Part shown: in pieces, positions 36,901 through 46,129 of the stretch
How positions within the stretch are numbered: the first letter of the stretch is position 1
Layout: each line of letters starts with the position of its first letter
Assembly (NCBI GenBank): GCA_963714205.1
Contig: CAVQNQ010000002.1
Location: 1,674,001 to 1,738,000 of the forward strand
Direction: 5' to 3'
From: CAVQNQ01 sp963714205
Lineage (GTDB): Bacteria; Acidobacteriota; Terriglobia; Bryobacterales; Bryobacteraceae
DNA: 64,000 nt
Position numbers and translations under genes: made by a program
Notes under the pieces: model-generated
Databases searched by the model: none
What the model was told of the DNA's origin: nothing
The model's input: the letters and a program-made list of their open reading frames with translations, nothing else

Positions 36901-37329
36901 GGCAAACTCCCGCCAGATGAGCAGATGCTGGTCGGTGCCGGAGCCGGAGACGCCAAAGTTGTATACCTCGCAGTCCAACATGCGCGCCAGATAATCGCTA
37001 TAGCGCTCGGAGTTCGGACAATCGTCTCCGGCGGTAAACGAGTCCCCGAACATCAGAATTCTGGGCCGCCCGGTGCGTTTGCGCTCGAACTCGTAATCGG
37101 AACGGAATCCGAGCGAGTTGGTTACGACGAAGTATCCACCGGTTTCATTCGGGACGCGCGCCCGGAGGTTGGGAACGTACACGCACCCGACCCGCTCGTG
37201 ATACCGAATGAGCATCCGGTGCGTAGATTGGCTTAAGAGGAACACGGGTAGTCTCATCCTCGCCAGGATTTTGCAGTCGGGTTCCCGCCTAACGCCGGGC
37301 TTCCTGACTACAGCGTATTTTACATCCAA
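33913..37329 (-). CDS. SGNH hydrolase fused to NodU/CmcH-type carbamoyltransferase
   Basis: 1138 residues in one uninterrupted frame. Residues about 40-375 are an SGNH/GDSL-like domain: ILMFGDSFTAGDD (block I, Ser near 95), YNFGVSGSGTDQ, and GSHFTPFAHDMVA near 350 with the late histidine. From about 395 a carbamoyltransferase follows: CILGLSCFFHNSAAALVRDG, HHRSHAASAFYPSPF (about 520), LAGGVTLNCVANG, then the YrdC-like part EYGPRALGARSILGDAR (about 813) and NTSFNVRGEPIV (about 956). An acidic tail of about 150 residues ends the protein. It probably carbamoylates, and may also de-acylate, an extracellular sugar or glycan. Confidence 0.85.
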   Translation of the reverse strand: MDVKYAVVRKPGVRREPDCKILARMRLPVFLLSQSTHRMLIRYHERVGCVYVPNLRARVPNETGGYFVVTNSLGFRSDYEFERKRTGRPRILMFGDSFTAGDDCPNSERYSDYLARMLDCEVYNFGVSGSGTDQHLLIWREFASGIEADLIVVCVQIDSMRRIQLSHGESLDRITGRRVLVPKPYFELANGELILRHVPVPRERPELGKITAEIGSARWRTTTVRWYSESKMGDAIRRTLSGRLEPMRSSLIRLSRIQPYADFDRPDTPGWRLMSAILRQFAEEVKPLPILIVPIPTHEYFIHGVAPIYQGFFESLEDRSRGIHVADVSNPLVSLPREARLKLGFRVGSHFTPFAHDMVAGIMADKIRTRDLLPAGPGEGFPRPSPVRHKPRGPAGSTCILGLSCFFHNSAAALVRDGEIVAAAEEERFSRLKNDRRFPSHAINYVLEEGGLNPADLTAAVYYDNASLTFERVLHSQLAIGARAAGAWQRAMPSWVRYKLHMGRLIRDYLRCEVPVFQERHHRSHAASAFYPSPFERAAILTVDGVGEWATASIGAGEGNQVRLLREMRFPNSLGLLYSAFTQFTGFKVNSGEYKMMGLAPYGEPKYADQILSNLIDLKPDGSMELNMEYFGFLEEPEMTNARFADLFGGPPRKPDSRITRREMDLAKSIQWVTEEALLRMSRHAYALVGETNLCLAGGVTLNCVANGRILREGPFRDLWIQPAAGDAGCALGAALDLYHTYFGKDRARAQDGRPAQAGSLLGPEFSDDEIRSYLETWGYPYHEMSEDRRLECLSGALESGRVVGHFSGRMEYGPRALGARSILGDARSPGMQTELNLKIKHRESFRPFAPAVLAERVSDYFELDRESPYMLLVAPVRENHRTRPDPTAVKDEKAADADDLLPLIRQVRSDIPAVTHVDYSARIQTVRRRDHAPYYDLIRRFEEKTGCPVIVNTSFNVRGEPIVCTPSDAYRCFMRTEMNVLNLGRFLLFKEEQPPWPERTVAAPESEDAEEAPPSEQADEFLEKLAKIFPKHVIPLAERLRKERQVKVDLTFPHVKSAWEPVDAPLAIPGIFEIPAPLLEKNPDPKVFADALLSCWTPGPADADLRDLLEHLGALGRKYAPTEELEEEVPESIYVMF

Positions 37330-38027
37330 TTATCTTGAATTTTAGGTTGTCCTCCGGCTATGGAGATCGCGCGGTGACGCTTCCGTCCGCCTCAACGCCA
37401 ACCCTTTCCTGGGGTGTGCACGTTTATTGTGGACCGCCAGCTTGGCCGTCTAAGCGTCGGCAGCGGCCGAAGGCGGACCGGCTGATGCCTGAGCCGGCAA
37501 AGAGAGCCTGCCAGATCGGTGTTCTTGAACCGGAAAGCCACTGATCGGCGATCCACAACTCGTAGCCGCCGCACAGGGGCTGGATGGTCTAGCGAGCTTC
37601 GAGGTTGACCGCCCCAGCACAACGGACGAGATCCTGGCATTCTCCCGAGGCGACTTCCGATCAAGTCGATAGCCAGGTAGCTAGTGATTCAGGCGACCTG
37701 CTATGTTCACTGAAAATAGATCGAGATTTGTTAAAAAACCCAATCACGAATGAAATAGGGGGGATTTACCCGACGACATATTCGACAATTCGCCTAAACA
37801 ACTTCTAATTTGTTTTAGCCCTTCGAGTCAGTTCCATGACGTTCTAAGGGGAATCACCGTGTTGCACGTACGGCTACAGGATCATCAATTTAGGGGGGAT
37901 CCTCCCCCCCAGAAGTGAGTATTGACTACCGGGAGATCTATTCCTAAGTTGTCAGTAGAACCATTGCAAATGGGTATGTAACACGGGCCCCAACCCATTG
38001 GGCATTGCGGATCAGGAGGTTCTCTTG
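37330..38027. other. intergenic region upstream of the giant repeat protein
   Basis: About 700 bp with no convincing gene. The left half is GC-rich with scattered stops, like decayed coding DNA. The right half is AT-richer and is the likely control region of the gene at 38028. It contains a perfect GGGGGG/CCCCCC hairpin (37893-37909). I see no known riboswitch. Confidence 0.5.
37893..37909 (+). other. G6/C6 hairpin in the leader of the giant protein gene
   Basis: Six G, a five-base loop (ATCCT), six or seven C. There is no T-run after it, so it is not a standard terminator. It lies about 120 bases before the start codon and could affect message stability or act as a strong structural block. 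Confidence 0.35.
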
Positions 38028-41000
38028 GTGTGCACCGATTTGCCCGAACGGCCGCCGACCGGCCGGATGTTGCGCCTCTCTATCTTTCTTATCCCCGTCT
38101 TATTTGCAAACTCGCTATTCGGCCAGGACAGTCTGGCCTTATCTTCAGCAACCGTTTCGCAGGGGGGCACCGCTTCATTGAATCTCACATTGAGCTCGCC
38201 AACCGGCAGCCAACCGGCAGCACTTCAATGGACCTTCACTTACACGCCCTCCGATATTGTTTCCGCCCCTCCCATTAGTGTAGCCCTTGGGGCTAGCGCC
38301 AGTGCAGCCAATAAGTCGCTTGACTGCACGTCGAGTTCCGGCTCCTATTCCTGTATCCTGGCCGGGCTTAACGCAACCGTTATGCAAAACGGCGTCGTCG
38401 CGGTTGTGACTGCAACCATTGCGTCTACCGTCACCAGCACGTCGATCGGCGTCACCAACGCGCTAGGGAGCACAGCTTCGGGGAGCGCCCTCAGCGTTAG
38501 TGGCTCCGGAGGCACGATAACGGCCAATATCCCGCCGCCCCCCACCCTGACACGTCTGAGTTGCGCGCCAACATCGTTGTCCTCGAGCGGAACCTCGACT
38601 TGCACCGTTTCACTGAACGGTGCGGCGCCGGCGGGCAACGCGACAGTCTCGCTGTCGAGCAACGTGGGCGCGTTGACGGTGCCGGGAACGGTGACGGTGG
38701 CATCGGGTTCGACAACCGCGACGTTCACGGCGACGGCGGGAACGATTTCGACGAACCAGACAGCCACGGTGACGGCCTCGCTGAACAGTAGTACGCAGAC
38801 GGCAAACATTTCGTTGGTTGCGCCGGTCGTGAGTGCGCTGTCCTGCAACCCCACGAGTCTGGTGACGGGCGGAGGATCGACCTGCACGGTGACTCTATCG
38901 GTCGCGGCGGGGACGGGCGGGGTTGCGGTAGGGCTGTCGAGCAACGTGGGCGCGCTGACGGTGCCGGGAACGGTGACGGTGGCGTCGGGTTCGACAACCG
39001 CGACGTTCACGGCGACGGCGGGAACGATTTCGACGAACCAGACAGCCACGGTGACGGCCTCGCTGAACAGCAGCACGCAGACGGCAAACATTGCGCTGGT
39101 CCCGCCGGTGTTGGTGAGTGGGCTGTCCTGCAATCCCACGAGCCTGGGGACGGGCGGAGGATCGACCTGCACGGTAACGCTGTCGAGCGCGGCGGGGACG
39201 GGGGGAGTTGCGGTAGGGCTGTCGAGCAACGTGGGCGCGCTGACGGTGCCGGGCACGGTGACAGTGACATCGGGTTCGACAACCGCGACATTCACGGCGA
39301 CAGCGGGAACGATTTCGACGAACCAGACGGCCACGGTGACGGCCTCGCTGAACAGCAGCACGCAGACGGCAAACATCACGCTGGTCCCGCCGGTGTTGGT
39401 GAGTGGGCTGTCCTGCAATCCCACGAGCCTGGGGACGGGCGCGAGATCGACCTGCACGGTAACGCTGTCGAGCGCCGCGGGGACGGGGGGAGTTGCAGTG
39501 GGGCTGTCGAGCAGTGCAGGCGCGTTGACGGTGCCAGGCACGGTGACAGTGACATCGGGTTCGACAACCGCGACGTTCACGGCGACGGCGGGAACGATTT
39601 CGACGAACCAGACGGCCACGGTGACGGCCTCGCTGAACAGCAGCACGCAGACGGCAAACATTACGCTGGTCCCGCCGGTGTTGGTGAGTGGGCTGTCCTG
39701 CAATCCCACGAGCCTGGGGACGGGGGGGGGATCGACCTGCACGGTAACGCTGTCGAGCGCGGCGGGGACGGGGGGAGTTGCAGTGGGGCTGTCGAGCAAT
39801 GTAGGCGCTCTGACAGTGCCAGGCACGGTGACAGTGACATCGGGTTCGACAACCGCGACGTTCACGGCGACGGCGGGAACGATTTCGACGAACCAGACGG
39901 CCACGGTGACGGCCTCGCTGAACAGCAGCACGCAGACGGCAAACATTACGCTGGTCCCGCCGGTGTTGGTGAGTGGGCTGTCCTGCAATCCCACGAGCCT
40001 GGGGACGGGCGGGGGATCGACCTGCACGGTAACGCTGTCGAGCGCGGCGGGGACGGGGGGAGTTGCAGTGGGGCTGTCGAGCAACGTGGGTGCGCTGACG
40101 GTGCCGGGCACGGTGACGGTGGCATCGGGTTCGACAACCGCAACGTTCACGGCGACGGCGGGAACGATCTCGACGAACCAGACGGCCACGGTGACGGCCT
40201 CGCTGAACGGCAGTACGCAGACGGCAAACATTACGCTGGTCCCACCGGTGTTGGTGGTGAGCGGTGTATCTTGCAATCCGACCAGCCTGGGAACGGCAGC
40301 TACTTCAACTTGCACGGTAACGCTGTCGAGCGCGGCGGGGACGGGGGGAGTCGCGGTAGGGCTGTCGAGCAACGTGGGTGCGCTGACGGTGCCGGGCACG
40401 GTGACGGTGGCATCGGGTTCGACAACCGCAACGTTCACGGCGACGGCGGGAACGATTTCGACGAACCAGACGGCCACGGTGACGGCCTCGCTGAACAGCA
40501 GCACGCAGACGGCAAACATCACGCTGGTCCCGCCGGTGTTGGTGAGTGGGCTGTCCTGCAATCCCACGAGCCTGGGGACGGGCGCGAGATCGACCTGCAC
40601 GGTAACGCTGTCGAGCGCGGCGGGGACGGGGGGAGTTGCAGTGGGGCTGTCGAGCAGTGCAGGCGCGCTGACGGTGCCAGGCACGGTGACAGTGACATCG
40701 GGTTCGACAACCGCGACGTTCACGGCGACGGCGGGAACGATTTCGACGAACCAGACGGCCACGGTGACGGCCTCGCTGAACGGCAGTACGCAGACGGCAA
40801 ACATTACGCTGGTCCCACCGGTGTTGGTGGTGAGCGGTGTATCTTGCAATCCGACCAGCCTGGGAACGGCAGCTACTTCAACTTGCACGGTAACGCTGTC
40901 GAGCGCCGCGGGGACGGGGGGAGTTGCGGTAGGGCTGTCGAGCAACGTGGGTGCGCTGACGGTGCCGGGCACGGTGACGGTGACATCGGGTTCGACAACC

Positions 41001-44000
41001 GCGACATTCACGGCGACGGCGGGAACGATTTCGACGAACCAGACGGCCACGGTGACGGCCTCGCTGAACGGCAGTACGCAGACGGCAAACATTACGCTGG
41101 TCCCGCCGGTGTTGGTGAGTGGGCTGTCCTGCAATCCCACGAGCCTGGGGACGGGCGGGGGATCGACTTGCACGGTAACGCTGTCGAGCGCGGCGGGGAC
41201 GGGGGGAGTCGCGGTAGGGCTGTCGAGCAACGTGGGTGCGCTGACGGTGCCAGGCACGGTGACGGTGGCATCGGGTTCGACAACCGCAACGTTCACGGCG
41301 ACGGCGGGAACGATCTCGACGAACCAGACGGCCACGGTGACGGCCTCGCTGAACGGCAGTACGCAGACGGCAAACATTACGCTGGTCCCACCGGTGTTGG
41401 TGGTGAGCGGTGTATCTTGCAATCCGACCAGCCTGGGAACGGCAGCTACTTCAACTTGCACGGTAACGCTGTCGAGCGCGGCGGGGACGGGGGGAGTTGC
41501 GGTAGGGCTGTCGAGCAACGTAGGCGCGCTGACGGTGCCTGGCACGGTGACAGTGACATCGGGTTCGACAACCGCAACGTTCACGGCGACGGCGGGAACG
41601 ATTTCGACGAACCAGACGGCCACGGTGACGGCCTCGCTGAATGGCAGCTCGCAGACAGCGAATATCTCCCTGGCGGCACCGGTAATCGTGAGTCTGCTAT
41701 CCTGCACTCCGACCGGCATCGGCCAGGGCGGCAGCTCGACTTGCACGGTGACGTTGTCGAAGACCGCCGGCCAGGGTGGTGCCGTAGTTGCGCTATCGAG
41801 CAGCGCGACAGCCCTAACCTTACCGGCTTCGGTGACGGTGACGTCCGGGGCGAGTTCGGCCACATTCACGACCACAGCCGGGGCAGTCTCGGCAAATCAG
41901 ACAGTGACCATCACCGCCACGCTGAATGGGAATTCCTCGACAGCTTCCCTCAATCTCCTCTATACGGCTCCGGCGCTGGTATCGCTGTCCTGTACGCCGA
42001 GTACGCTTACCTCCGGCGCGACGGCAACCTGTACGGTGGCGGTTTCCAGCGTTGCCGGTTCTGGAGGCACTTCCGTAGCTCTTTCCAGCAACTCGCAATT
42101 TCTGGCGGTCCCTGCATCTGTTTTGATTCCTGCAGGGGCACAAAGCGCAAACTTTACAGCCATGGCCGGCGCCATCGCGGCCGATCAGACGGGCGTAATC
42201 ACGGCTTCTTATAACGGCAATTCCCAATCTGCGTCGCTCTTGCTGGCTGCACAAGCATCATTGAGCGCACTCGCCTGCGCGCCGACAAGTCTGACAGCCG
42301 GGAACTCGACTTCGTGCACGGTGACACTATCCAAGGCCGCCGGAAGTGGTGGAGAAGTCGTGGCGTTGTCGAGCAGTTCAGCAGCTCTGAGCGTTCCGGC
42401 ATCGGTCACCGTGCCAGCCGGATCGGCAACCGCAACCTTCACGGCCCTCGCGGGAGTCATCTCGGCCGCGCAAAATGCCGTGATCACGGCGTCACTTAGC
42501 GGTATTTCGCTCACCTCCACGATCGCTCTAGCGGTATCGGGCGACGGTATCTCGGCCCTCTCTTGCAGCCCGGACCAGTCGAATGCCGGCACGCTCGATT
42601 GTACGATTCAACTGGCTCAGGCCGCCCCTTTGAATGGCGTTACCGTAACGCTTCAAGCTAACGTTACACGTTTGCAGGTCCCTGCTCAAATCCAAGTTCC
42701 AGCAGGAAGTCAATCAACCACTTTTACGGTGCAGGTAGCGGCTTCCGATCAGGACGCGCAGGCAGTGATCAGTGCAACGGCGCTAGGCGCCGTGCAGACT
42801 ACGTCTGTTTCCATTATCGGCATCCGACCCATCAGTGTGACCTGTCCGAGCGGGACGATTCAGGCAGGAAACTGGTCCACCTGCGACATTCTTTTGAATT
42901 CATCGAATGTTCCGGAGGTGGCCCACCTGGCAGTATCGAGTGCGAGTTCGGATGTCGAACTTCCCACCTCAATAACTACGCGCCCCGGGCAGACACAGCT
43001 AGAATTTAGGGCTTACGCGAAGACGTACGCCAAGCAGCAGAATGCAGAGATTACGGTCCAATTTGGACAAACCGCTGTCGAGACCGCGGTGGCGGTTGTG
43101 CCCGAGGATGCACCGATTCTTACTCTGCCAGCAAATGTCGACGCCATCTTCGGGCAACAGGCACAGTTCTCGGTTACGGCTGTCGATCCGGGTGGTCTCC
43201 CGGTGGTGTTGTCAGCCGGAAACCTGCCGACCGGGGCGTCCTTCGATCCGGGTACAGGCCAGTTTTCATGGACTCCGGCCGAGTCTCAACAAGGCAGCTA
43301 TCAAGTTACATTCACCGCCACTAATTCGCTGACTGCCGCGTCGAGCGGTCAAGTGACGATTCAAGTGGGATCCGGAACGCCGGTCATCACGGATGTCGTC
43401 AATGCAGCGAGCCAAGCCCTGCAACCCGCTTGTGGTCAGAACGCGATAGCGAGCCTGAAAGGGCACTGGCTGGCCGCGGCCGGCAACCCCGTTACAGACC
43501 CCACGGGTGGCTCAACGCAGTTGGCTGGAGCCAAGGTGAAGATCAATGGCGCGTACGTTCCGATTCTCTATGCAGCGGAGCAGCGGATCGATTTTCTGTG
43601 CCCCACTAGCGTTCCGGGGACTGCCCTGATCATTTCTGTGGAGAACCAATTGGGAACTGCGGACCCCGTACAAACTGTTATGAATCCGTTCGCTGCAGCG
43701 TTGTACTCGCTCGACGGATCCGGAAGCGGGCAGGGTCAAGTCACGCTGAGCGGGACGTCTTTGATAGCTATGAGCCGCAATTATCTGACACCCGGGCAGC
43801 CTGCGGAGCCCGGTGACGCCATAACTATCAGCGCCACGGGGCTTGACCCTTCGAACTGGAGCTCACTATTACTCGAAATCGGTGCCTTGTCCGCTCAAAT
43901 AACAGCGGTCGATGCAGTTCCGGGGACGGCCGGTGTCTACCAGATCACCACTTCAGTGCCGATCGGTATTGAAGCGGGCGACTCAATTCCTGTCACATTG

Positions 44001-44177
44001 GTCATTCCGCCGCTCCGCCGTGGACCGGTCCGCCGGGTTGACGGTTCCGATTCCTCAGTGGAACCGGTTGTTGAGACTTCCGCTGTTTTGCCGCACGGGG
44101 TGAGAGAGGCGGCACCACGCAGGAGCCTCGTTCAGAGTAATGCAGTTACGATTGCGATCGAACCTTCGTCCAAATAA
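38028..44177 (+). CDS. giant exported Ig-repeat protein with cohesin-like N-terminus
   Basis: About 2049 residues from GTG 38028, chosen because AGGAGG (38014-38019) is eight bases upstream. Signal segment LRLSIFLIPVLFANSLFGQ. Residues about 35-175 are cohesin-like (LALSSATVSQGGTASLNLTL, AALQWTFTYTPSDI, and a Cys pair ending SCILAG). Sixteen Ig-like repeats of about 95 residues follow; each begins like LSCNPTSL and has a second Cys in STCTVTL, so one disulfide per repeat is likely. Then a putative-Ig domain (about 1690-1780) and a TIGR03437-like C-terminal domain starting ITDVVNAASQALQPACGQN. Presumably a surface or secreted adhesive rod. Confidence 0.85.
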   Translation: MCTDLPERPPTGRMLRLSIFLIPVLFANSLFGQDSLALSSATVSQGGTASLNLTLSSPTGSQPAALQWTFTYTPSDIVSAPPISVALGASASAANKSLDCTSSSGSYSCILAGLNATVMQNGVVAVVTATIASTVTSTSIGVTNALGSTASGSALSVSGSGGTITANIPPPPTLTRLSCAPTSLSSSGTSTCTVSLNGAAPAGNATVSLSSNVGALTVPGTVTVASGSTTATFTATAGTISTNQTATVTASLNSSTQTANISLVAPVVSALSCNPTSLVTGGGSTCTVTLSVAAGTGGVAVGLSSNVGALTVPGTVTVASGSTTATFTATAGTISTNQTATVTASLNSSTQTANIALVPPVLVSGLSCNPTSLGTGGGSTCTVTLSSAAGTGGVAVGLSSNVGALTVPGTVTVTSGSTTATFTATAGTISTNQTATVTASLNSSTQTANITLVPPVLVSGLSCNPTSLGTGARSTCTVTLSSAAGTGGVAVGLSSSAGALTVPGTVTVTSGSTTATFTATAGTISTNQTATVTASLNSSTQTANITLVPPVLVSGLSCNPTSLGTGGGSTCTVTLSSAAGTGGVAVGLSSNVGALTVPGTVTVTSGSTTATFTATAGTISTNQTATVTASLNSSTQTANITLVPPVLVSGLSCNPTSLGTGGGSTCTVTLSSAAGTGGVAVGLSSNVGALTVPGTVTVASGSTTATFTATAGTISTNQTATVTASLNGSTQTANITLVPPVLVVSGVSCNPTSLGTAATSTCTVTLSSAAGTGGVAVGLSSNVGALTVPGTVTVASGSTTATFTATAGTISTNQTATVTASLNSSTQTANITLVPPVLVSGLSCNPTSLGTGARSTCTVTLSSAAGTGGVAVGLSSSAGALTVPGTVTVTSGSTTATFTATAGTISTNQTATVTASLNGSTQTANITLVPPVLVVSGVSCNPTSLGTAATSTCTVTLSSAAGTGGVAVGLSSNVGALTVPGTVTVTSGSTTATFTATAGTISTNQTATVTASLNGSTQTANITLVPPVLVSGLSCNPTSLGTGGGSTCTVTLSSAAGTGGVAVGLSSNVGALTVPGTVTVASGSTTATFTATAGTISTNQTATVTASLNGSTQTANITLVPPVLVVSGVSCNPTSLGTAATSTCTVTLSSAAGTGGVAVGLSSNVGALTVPGTVTVTSGSTTATFTATAGTISTNQTATVTASLNGSSQTANISLAAPVIVSLLSCTPTGIGQGGSSTCTVTLSKTAGQGGAVVALSSSATALTLPASVTVTSGASSATFTTTAGAVSANQTVTITATLNGNSSTASLNLLYTAPALVSLSCTPSTLTSGATATCTVAVSSVAGSGGTSVALSSNSQFLAVPASVLIPAGAQSANFTAMAGAIAADQTGVITASYNGNSQSASLLLAAQASLSALACAPTSLTAGNSTSCTVTLSKAAGSGGEVVALSSSSAALSVPASVTVPAGSATATFTALAGVISAAQNAVITASLSGISLTSTIALAVSGDGISALSCSPDQSNAGTLDCTIQLAQAAPLNGVTVTLQANVTRLQVPAQIQVPAGSQSTTFTVQVAASDQDAQAVISATALGAVQTTSVSIIGIRPISVTCPSGTIQAGNWSTCDILLNSSNVPEVAHLAVSSASSDVELPTSITTRPGQTQLEFRAYAKTYAKQQNAEITVQFGQTAVETAVAVVPEDAPILTLPANVDAIFGQQAQFSVTAVDPGGLPVVLSAGNLPTGASFDPGTGQFSWTPAESQQGSYQVTFTATNSLTAASSGQVTIQVGSGTPVITDVVNAASQALQPACGQNAIASLKGHWLAAAGNPVTDPTGGSTQLAGAKVKINGAYVPILYAAEQRIDFLCPTSVPGTALIISVENQLGTADPVQTVMNPFAAALYSLDGSGSGQGQVTLSGTSLIAMSRNYLTPGQPAEPGDAITISATGLDPSNWSSLLLEIGALSAQITAVDAVPGTAGVYQITTSVPIGIEAGDSIPVTLVIPPLRRGPVRRVDGSDSSVEPVVETSAVLPHGVREAAPRRSLVQSNAVTIAIEPSSK
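38560..41690 (+). repeat. eleven near-identical 285/288-bp tandem coding repeats
   Basis: The word GACAACCGC recurs at 38711, 38993, 39278, 39563, 39848, 40133, 40421, 40706, 40994, 41279 and 41567: steps of 282, 285, 285, 285, 285, 285, 288, 285, 288, 285 and 288. Units encoding VVSGVSC with GTAAT (7, 9, 11) are three bases longer and alternate with others, pointing to duplication of two-unit blocks. Units 12-16 downstream are diverged. Confidence 0.9.
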
Positions 44178-44189
44178 GAGCTGGCCGAC

Positions 44190-45074
44190 CTAAAGTTGCG
44201 CTGGAATCGCTTGGCTTATGATCGGCAACGCAACGACGGCGCCATAGAGGTCGTTATAACGCAGGCCCATCACTGAAAGGCGGTTGATGTTCCCCTGCAC
44301 AGAGATCGTGCCGGTTTTGTTGGCCAGGTCGGGGTAGACGTCGGGCAGCACCATAGTGACCTGCTGCCCCGGTTGGAGCGTCAGACTGTCTACAATAACG
44401 GTGTTGCCAAGCGAATCCAGATAAGTCAGGCCGACCTGCGCTGGCAGGTTCATGGCGGGGTTCACCACAGTAAACTGGCTGCGGAAGCCCTGAGTGTTGT
44501 CGAAGGGCATGAAAACCGAGTAGTCCTGAGTGCTGCTCAACGGGATGACCGTTTCAAAACTGAAGTCACCACTCCAAGCTGTGCGCCTGATGGTCGCGTA
44601 CCCGCTGATCGTACCGGGGCCGCCGCTATAGTTGAGATAGGACCATCCTTCCTGAGCCGGTTTGGTAGGATCACAAAACGTGAGACTGAGACTGGATCCT
44701 GGATTAATAACACCTTGAACCGCGGAGGTGGTTAGGCTTTGGGCGTTAGCCGACGAACTCACCGTGAAAGCGGTAAACGTTCCATCGGCGGCGAAGAAGA
44801 ATTGTTGAAAAGTCGCTGGAGCCGCCGCAGTGTTGAACAAAAGAGCCGTGGTTTCCCATCCGTTACCACAGGTGATCCGCGGAATGACATTCGCCTGTAC
44901 ACTATTGGCCAACGTCCCGAGGGTTTTGTCGACTGGGCTTGAAACGCGGACGTGGGTGGTTTGCGCGTGGCTTAGTACCAGCGGCATCATTAACGAAATG
45001 GTGGCGATTAAATACTTGATTCGACCTGCTTTGATAAAGGATGCCCCCACCGTGGTGTCCATACCTCCGGGCAT
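44190..45074 (-). CDS. exported hypothetical protein
   Basis: 294 residues. Signal segment YLIATISLMMPLVLSHAQ. The mature part is strand-rich with a conserved-looking opening (NVIPRITCGNGWETTALLFN, a two-Cys layout completed by LTFCDPTKP) and a repeated Ig-like pattern (SVFMPFDNTQGFRSQFTVVN). No catalytic motif. Such proteins are common in acidobacterial genomes but I cannot name a function. Convergent with the giant gene (12 bp apart) and divergent from the small cohesin-like gene. Confidence 0.65.
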   Translation of the reverse strand: MPGGMDTTVGASFIKAGRIKYLIATISLMMPLVLSHAQTTHVRVSSPVDKTLGTLANSVQANVIPRITCGNGWETTALLFNTAAAPATFQQFFFAADGTFTAFTVSSSANAQSLTTSAVQGVINPGSSLSLTFCDPTKPAQEGWSYLNYSGGPGTISGYATIRRTAWSGDFSFETVIPLSSTQDYSVFMPFDNTQGFRSQFTVVNPAMNLPAQVGLTYLDSLGNTVIVDSLTLQPGQQVTMVLPDVYPDLANKTGTISVQGNINRLSVMGLRYNDLYGAVVALPIISQAIPAQL

Positions 45075-45236
45075 TTGCAGTTTAGTCGCCAGGCACTCGA
45101 GCGATCCGAACTGGGCTTACAAGGGGCTATTCCGGAAAGAGGATCCTAAACTTTAGGAACTCCCTGGAGAAGTTGAAGGTATTCATTCCCGGTGCGCGGC
45201 ATACAAGGGGCATACAATCGATAAAGGGAGGGTGTA

Positions 45237-45734
45237 TTGGCCTGCAAATCGCTCATCTGCGTATTAGGCCTGGTGGTGCCCCTCTGGGGACAGAGCCTGC
45301 AAATCTCTTCGTTGGTACTATCTCGCGGCAGATCCGGATCAGTGTCGGTCAAATTGGTATCACCGCCGGGCAAAGCACCCGCCGCGTTGCAGTGGGATCT
45401 TATATTTCCTGTGGGGCAGGTTAACATCGAGGACAGCGGTTGGTCGGTGGGCGGCGCGGCAAGTGCGGCGGCTAAACAGCTGACGTGCGTACGGCAACTG
45501 AGAAAGCGGCCGGAAACCTACGCGTACAAATGCATCCTGGCTGGTGGCCGGCAGACAATAGGAAATGGGGATGTGGCCGTCGTGAAAATCAACATTCCAG
45601 AGACCGCCCCCACTGGACTCGCGGTTTTGCGTCTGGAAAACGTACTGGGAGCATCATCCGAGGCCACCCGGCTTGACATGGAACCTGCTCAAGGCACAAT
45701 CACGATTCGTGCAAGCGAACCACGGCACAAGTAA
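45237..45734 (+). CDS. small exported cohesin-like protein
   Basis: 165 residues from TTG 45237, with GGGAGGG four bases upstream. Signal MACKSLICVLGLVVPLWGQ. The whole mature protein corresponds to the N-terminal domain of the giant protein: LQISSLVLSRGRSGSVSVKL, APAALQWDLIFPVGQV, then a Cys pair ending KCILAG. Cohesin domains bind dockerins or act as structural modules; no dockerin-like repeat is seen in the window. A second gene-sized reading follows at 45838. Confidence 0.7.
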   Translation: MACKSLICVLGLVVPLWGQSLQISSLVLSRGRSGSVSVKLVSPPGKAPAALQWDLIFPVGQVNIEDSGWSVGGAASAAAKQLTCVRQLRKRPETYAYKCILAGGRQTIGNGDVAVVKINIPETAPTGLAVLRLENVLGASSEATRLDMEPAQGTITIRASEPRHK

Positions 45735-45837
45735 AGCATAACTTTCAGCAGTATTGTCAGGATTCATTCGATACCCAATACTCGAATTTCGCTGAGATTA
45801 TTGCGCGTGCGGATGCACATCGTTTCTGAGCGAGGAC

Positions 45838-46077
45838 ATGCCGACAAGTGAAGCAAACCTGGTATTGAAGTTCAGGCTGGGCGGCCAGAACAGTGTGCGC
45901 GTGCGGAGAGCAGCTCGCATTCGCCTGGATAAGCAAGCCGGTTTGACTCTGACCGACCCCCGAAGCGGCTACTTGGAAATGATTCCGTTGCGGTCGGTTG
46001 AGGTTCTCTCGATCCAGTCCCTATCGCCTTACACCCGTGCCGCTTGCCCGCTAAGTCATTCTTTATCTACGTCCTAA
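45838..46077 (+). CDS. small hypothetical protein
   Basis: 79 residues, not recognised. GAGGAC stands directly before the ATG. The middle (ARIRLDKQAGLTLTDPRSG, YLEMIPLRSVEVLSIQSL) has the alternating pattern of a small beta-sheet domain; no signal peptide. It lies 103 bp after the small cohesin-like gene and may be co-transcribed. Confidence 0.45.
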   Translation: MPTSEANLVLKFRLGGQNSVRVRRAARIRLDKQAGLTLTDPRSGYLEMIPLRSVEVLSIQSLSPYTRAACPLSHSLSTS

Positions 46078-46129
46078 CTAAATAGTCGGTTAGACTTCAG
46101 GAACGCCCTGCTGCTCTAAACCCAGCTTA

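Noticed and set aside
38560..41690. CRISPR-like array
   Set aside because: The repeats are 285-288 bp, contiguous without spacers and in one coding frame.
38345..41875. An 1176-codon open reading on the minus strand across the giant gene
   Set aside because: It mirrors the repeat structure of the plus-strand gene. A repeat without stops in one antisense frame stays open in every copy. No start signal, no family, and the plus-strand frame has signal peptide, domains and a ribosome binding site.
40271..42214. A 647-codon second plus-strand frame (rich in Gly-Asp) inside the same repeats
   Set aside because: Also a by-product of stop-free repeats; low-complexity product, no start signal.
43990..44177. 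PEP-CTERM or LPxTG sorting signal at the end of the giant protein
   Set aside because: The C-terminus has no sorting motif, hydrophobic span or basic tail; it ends in a TIGR03437-like domain.
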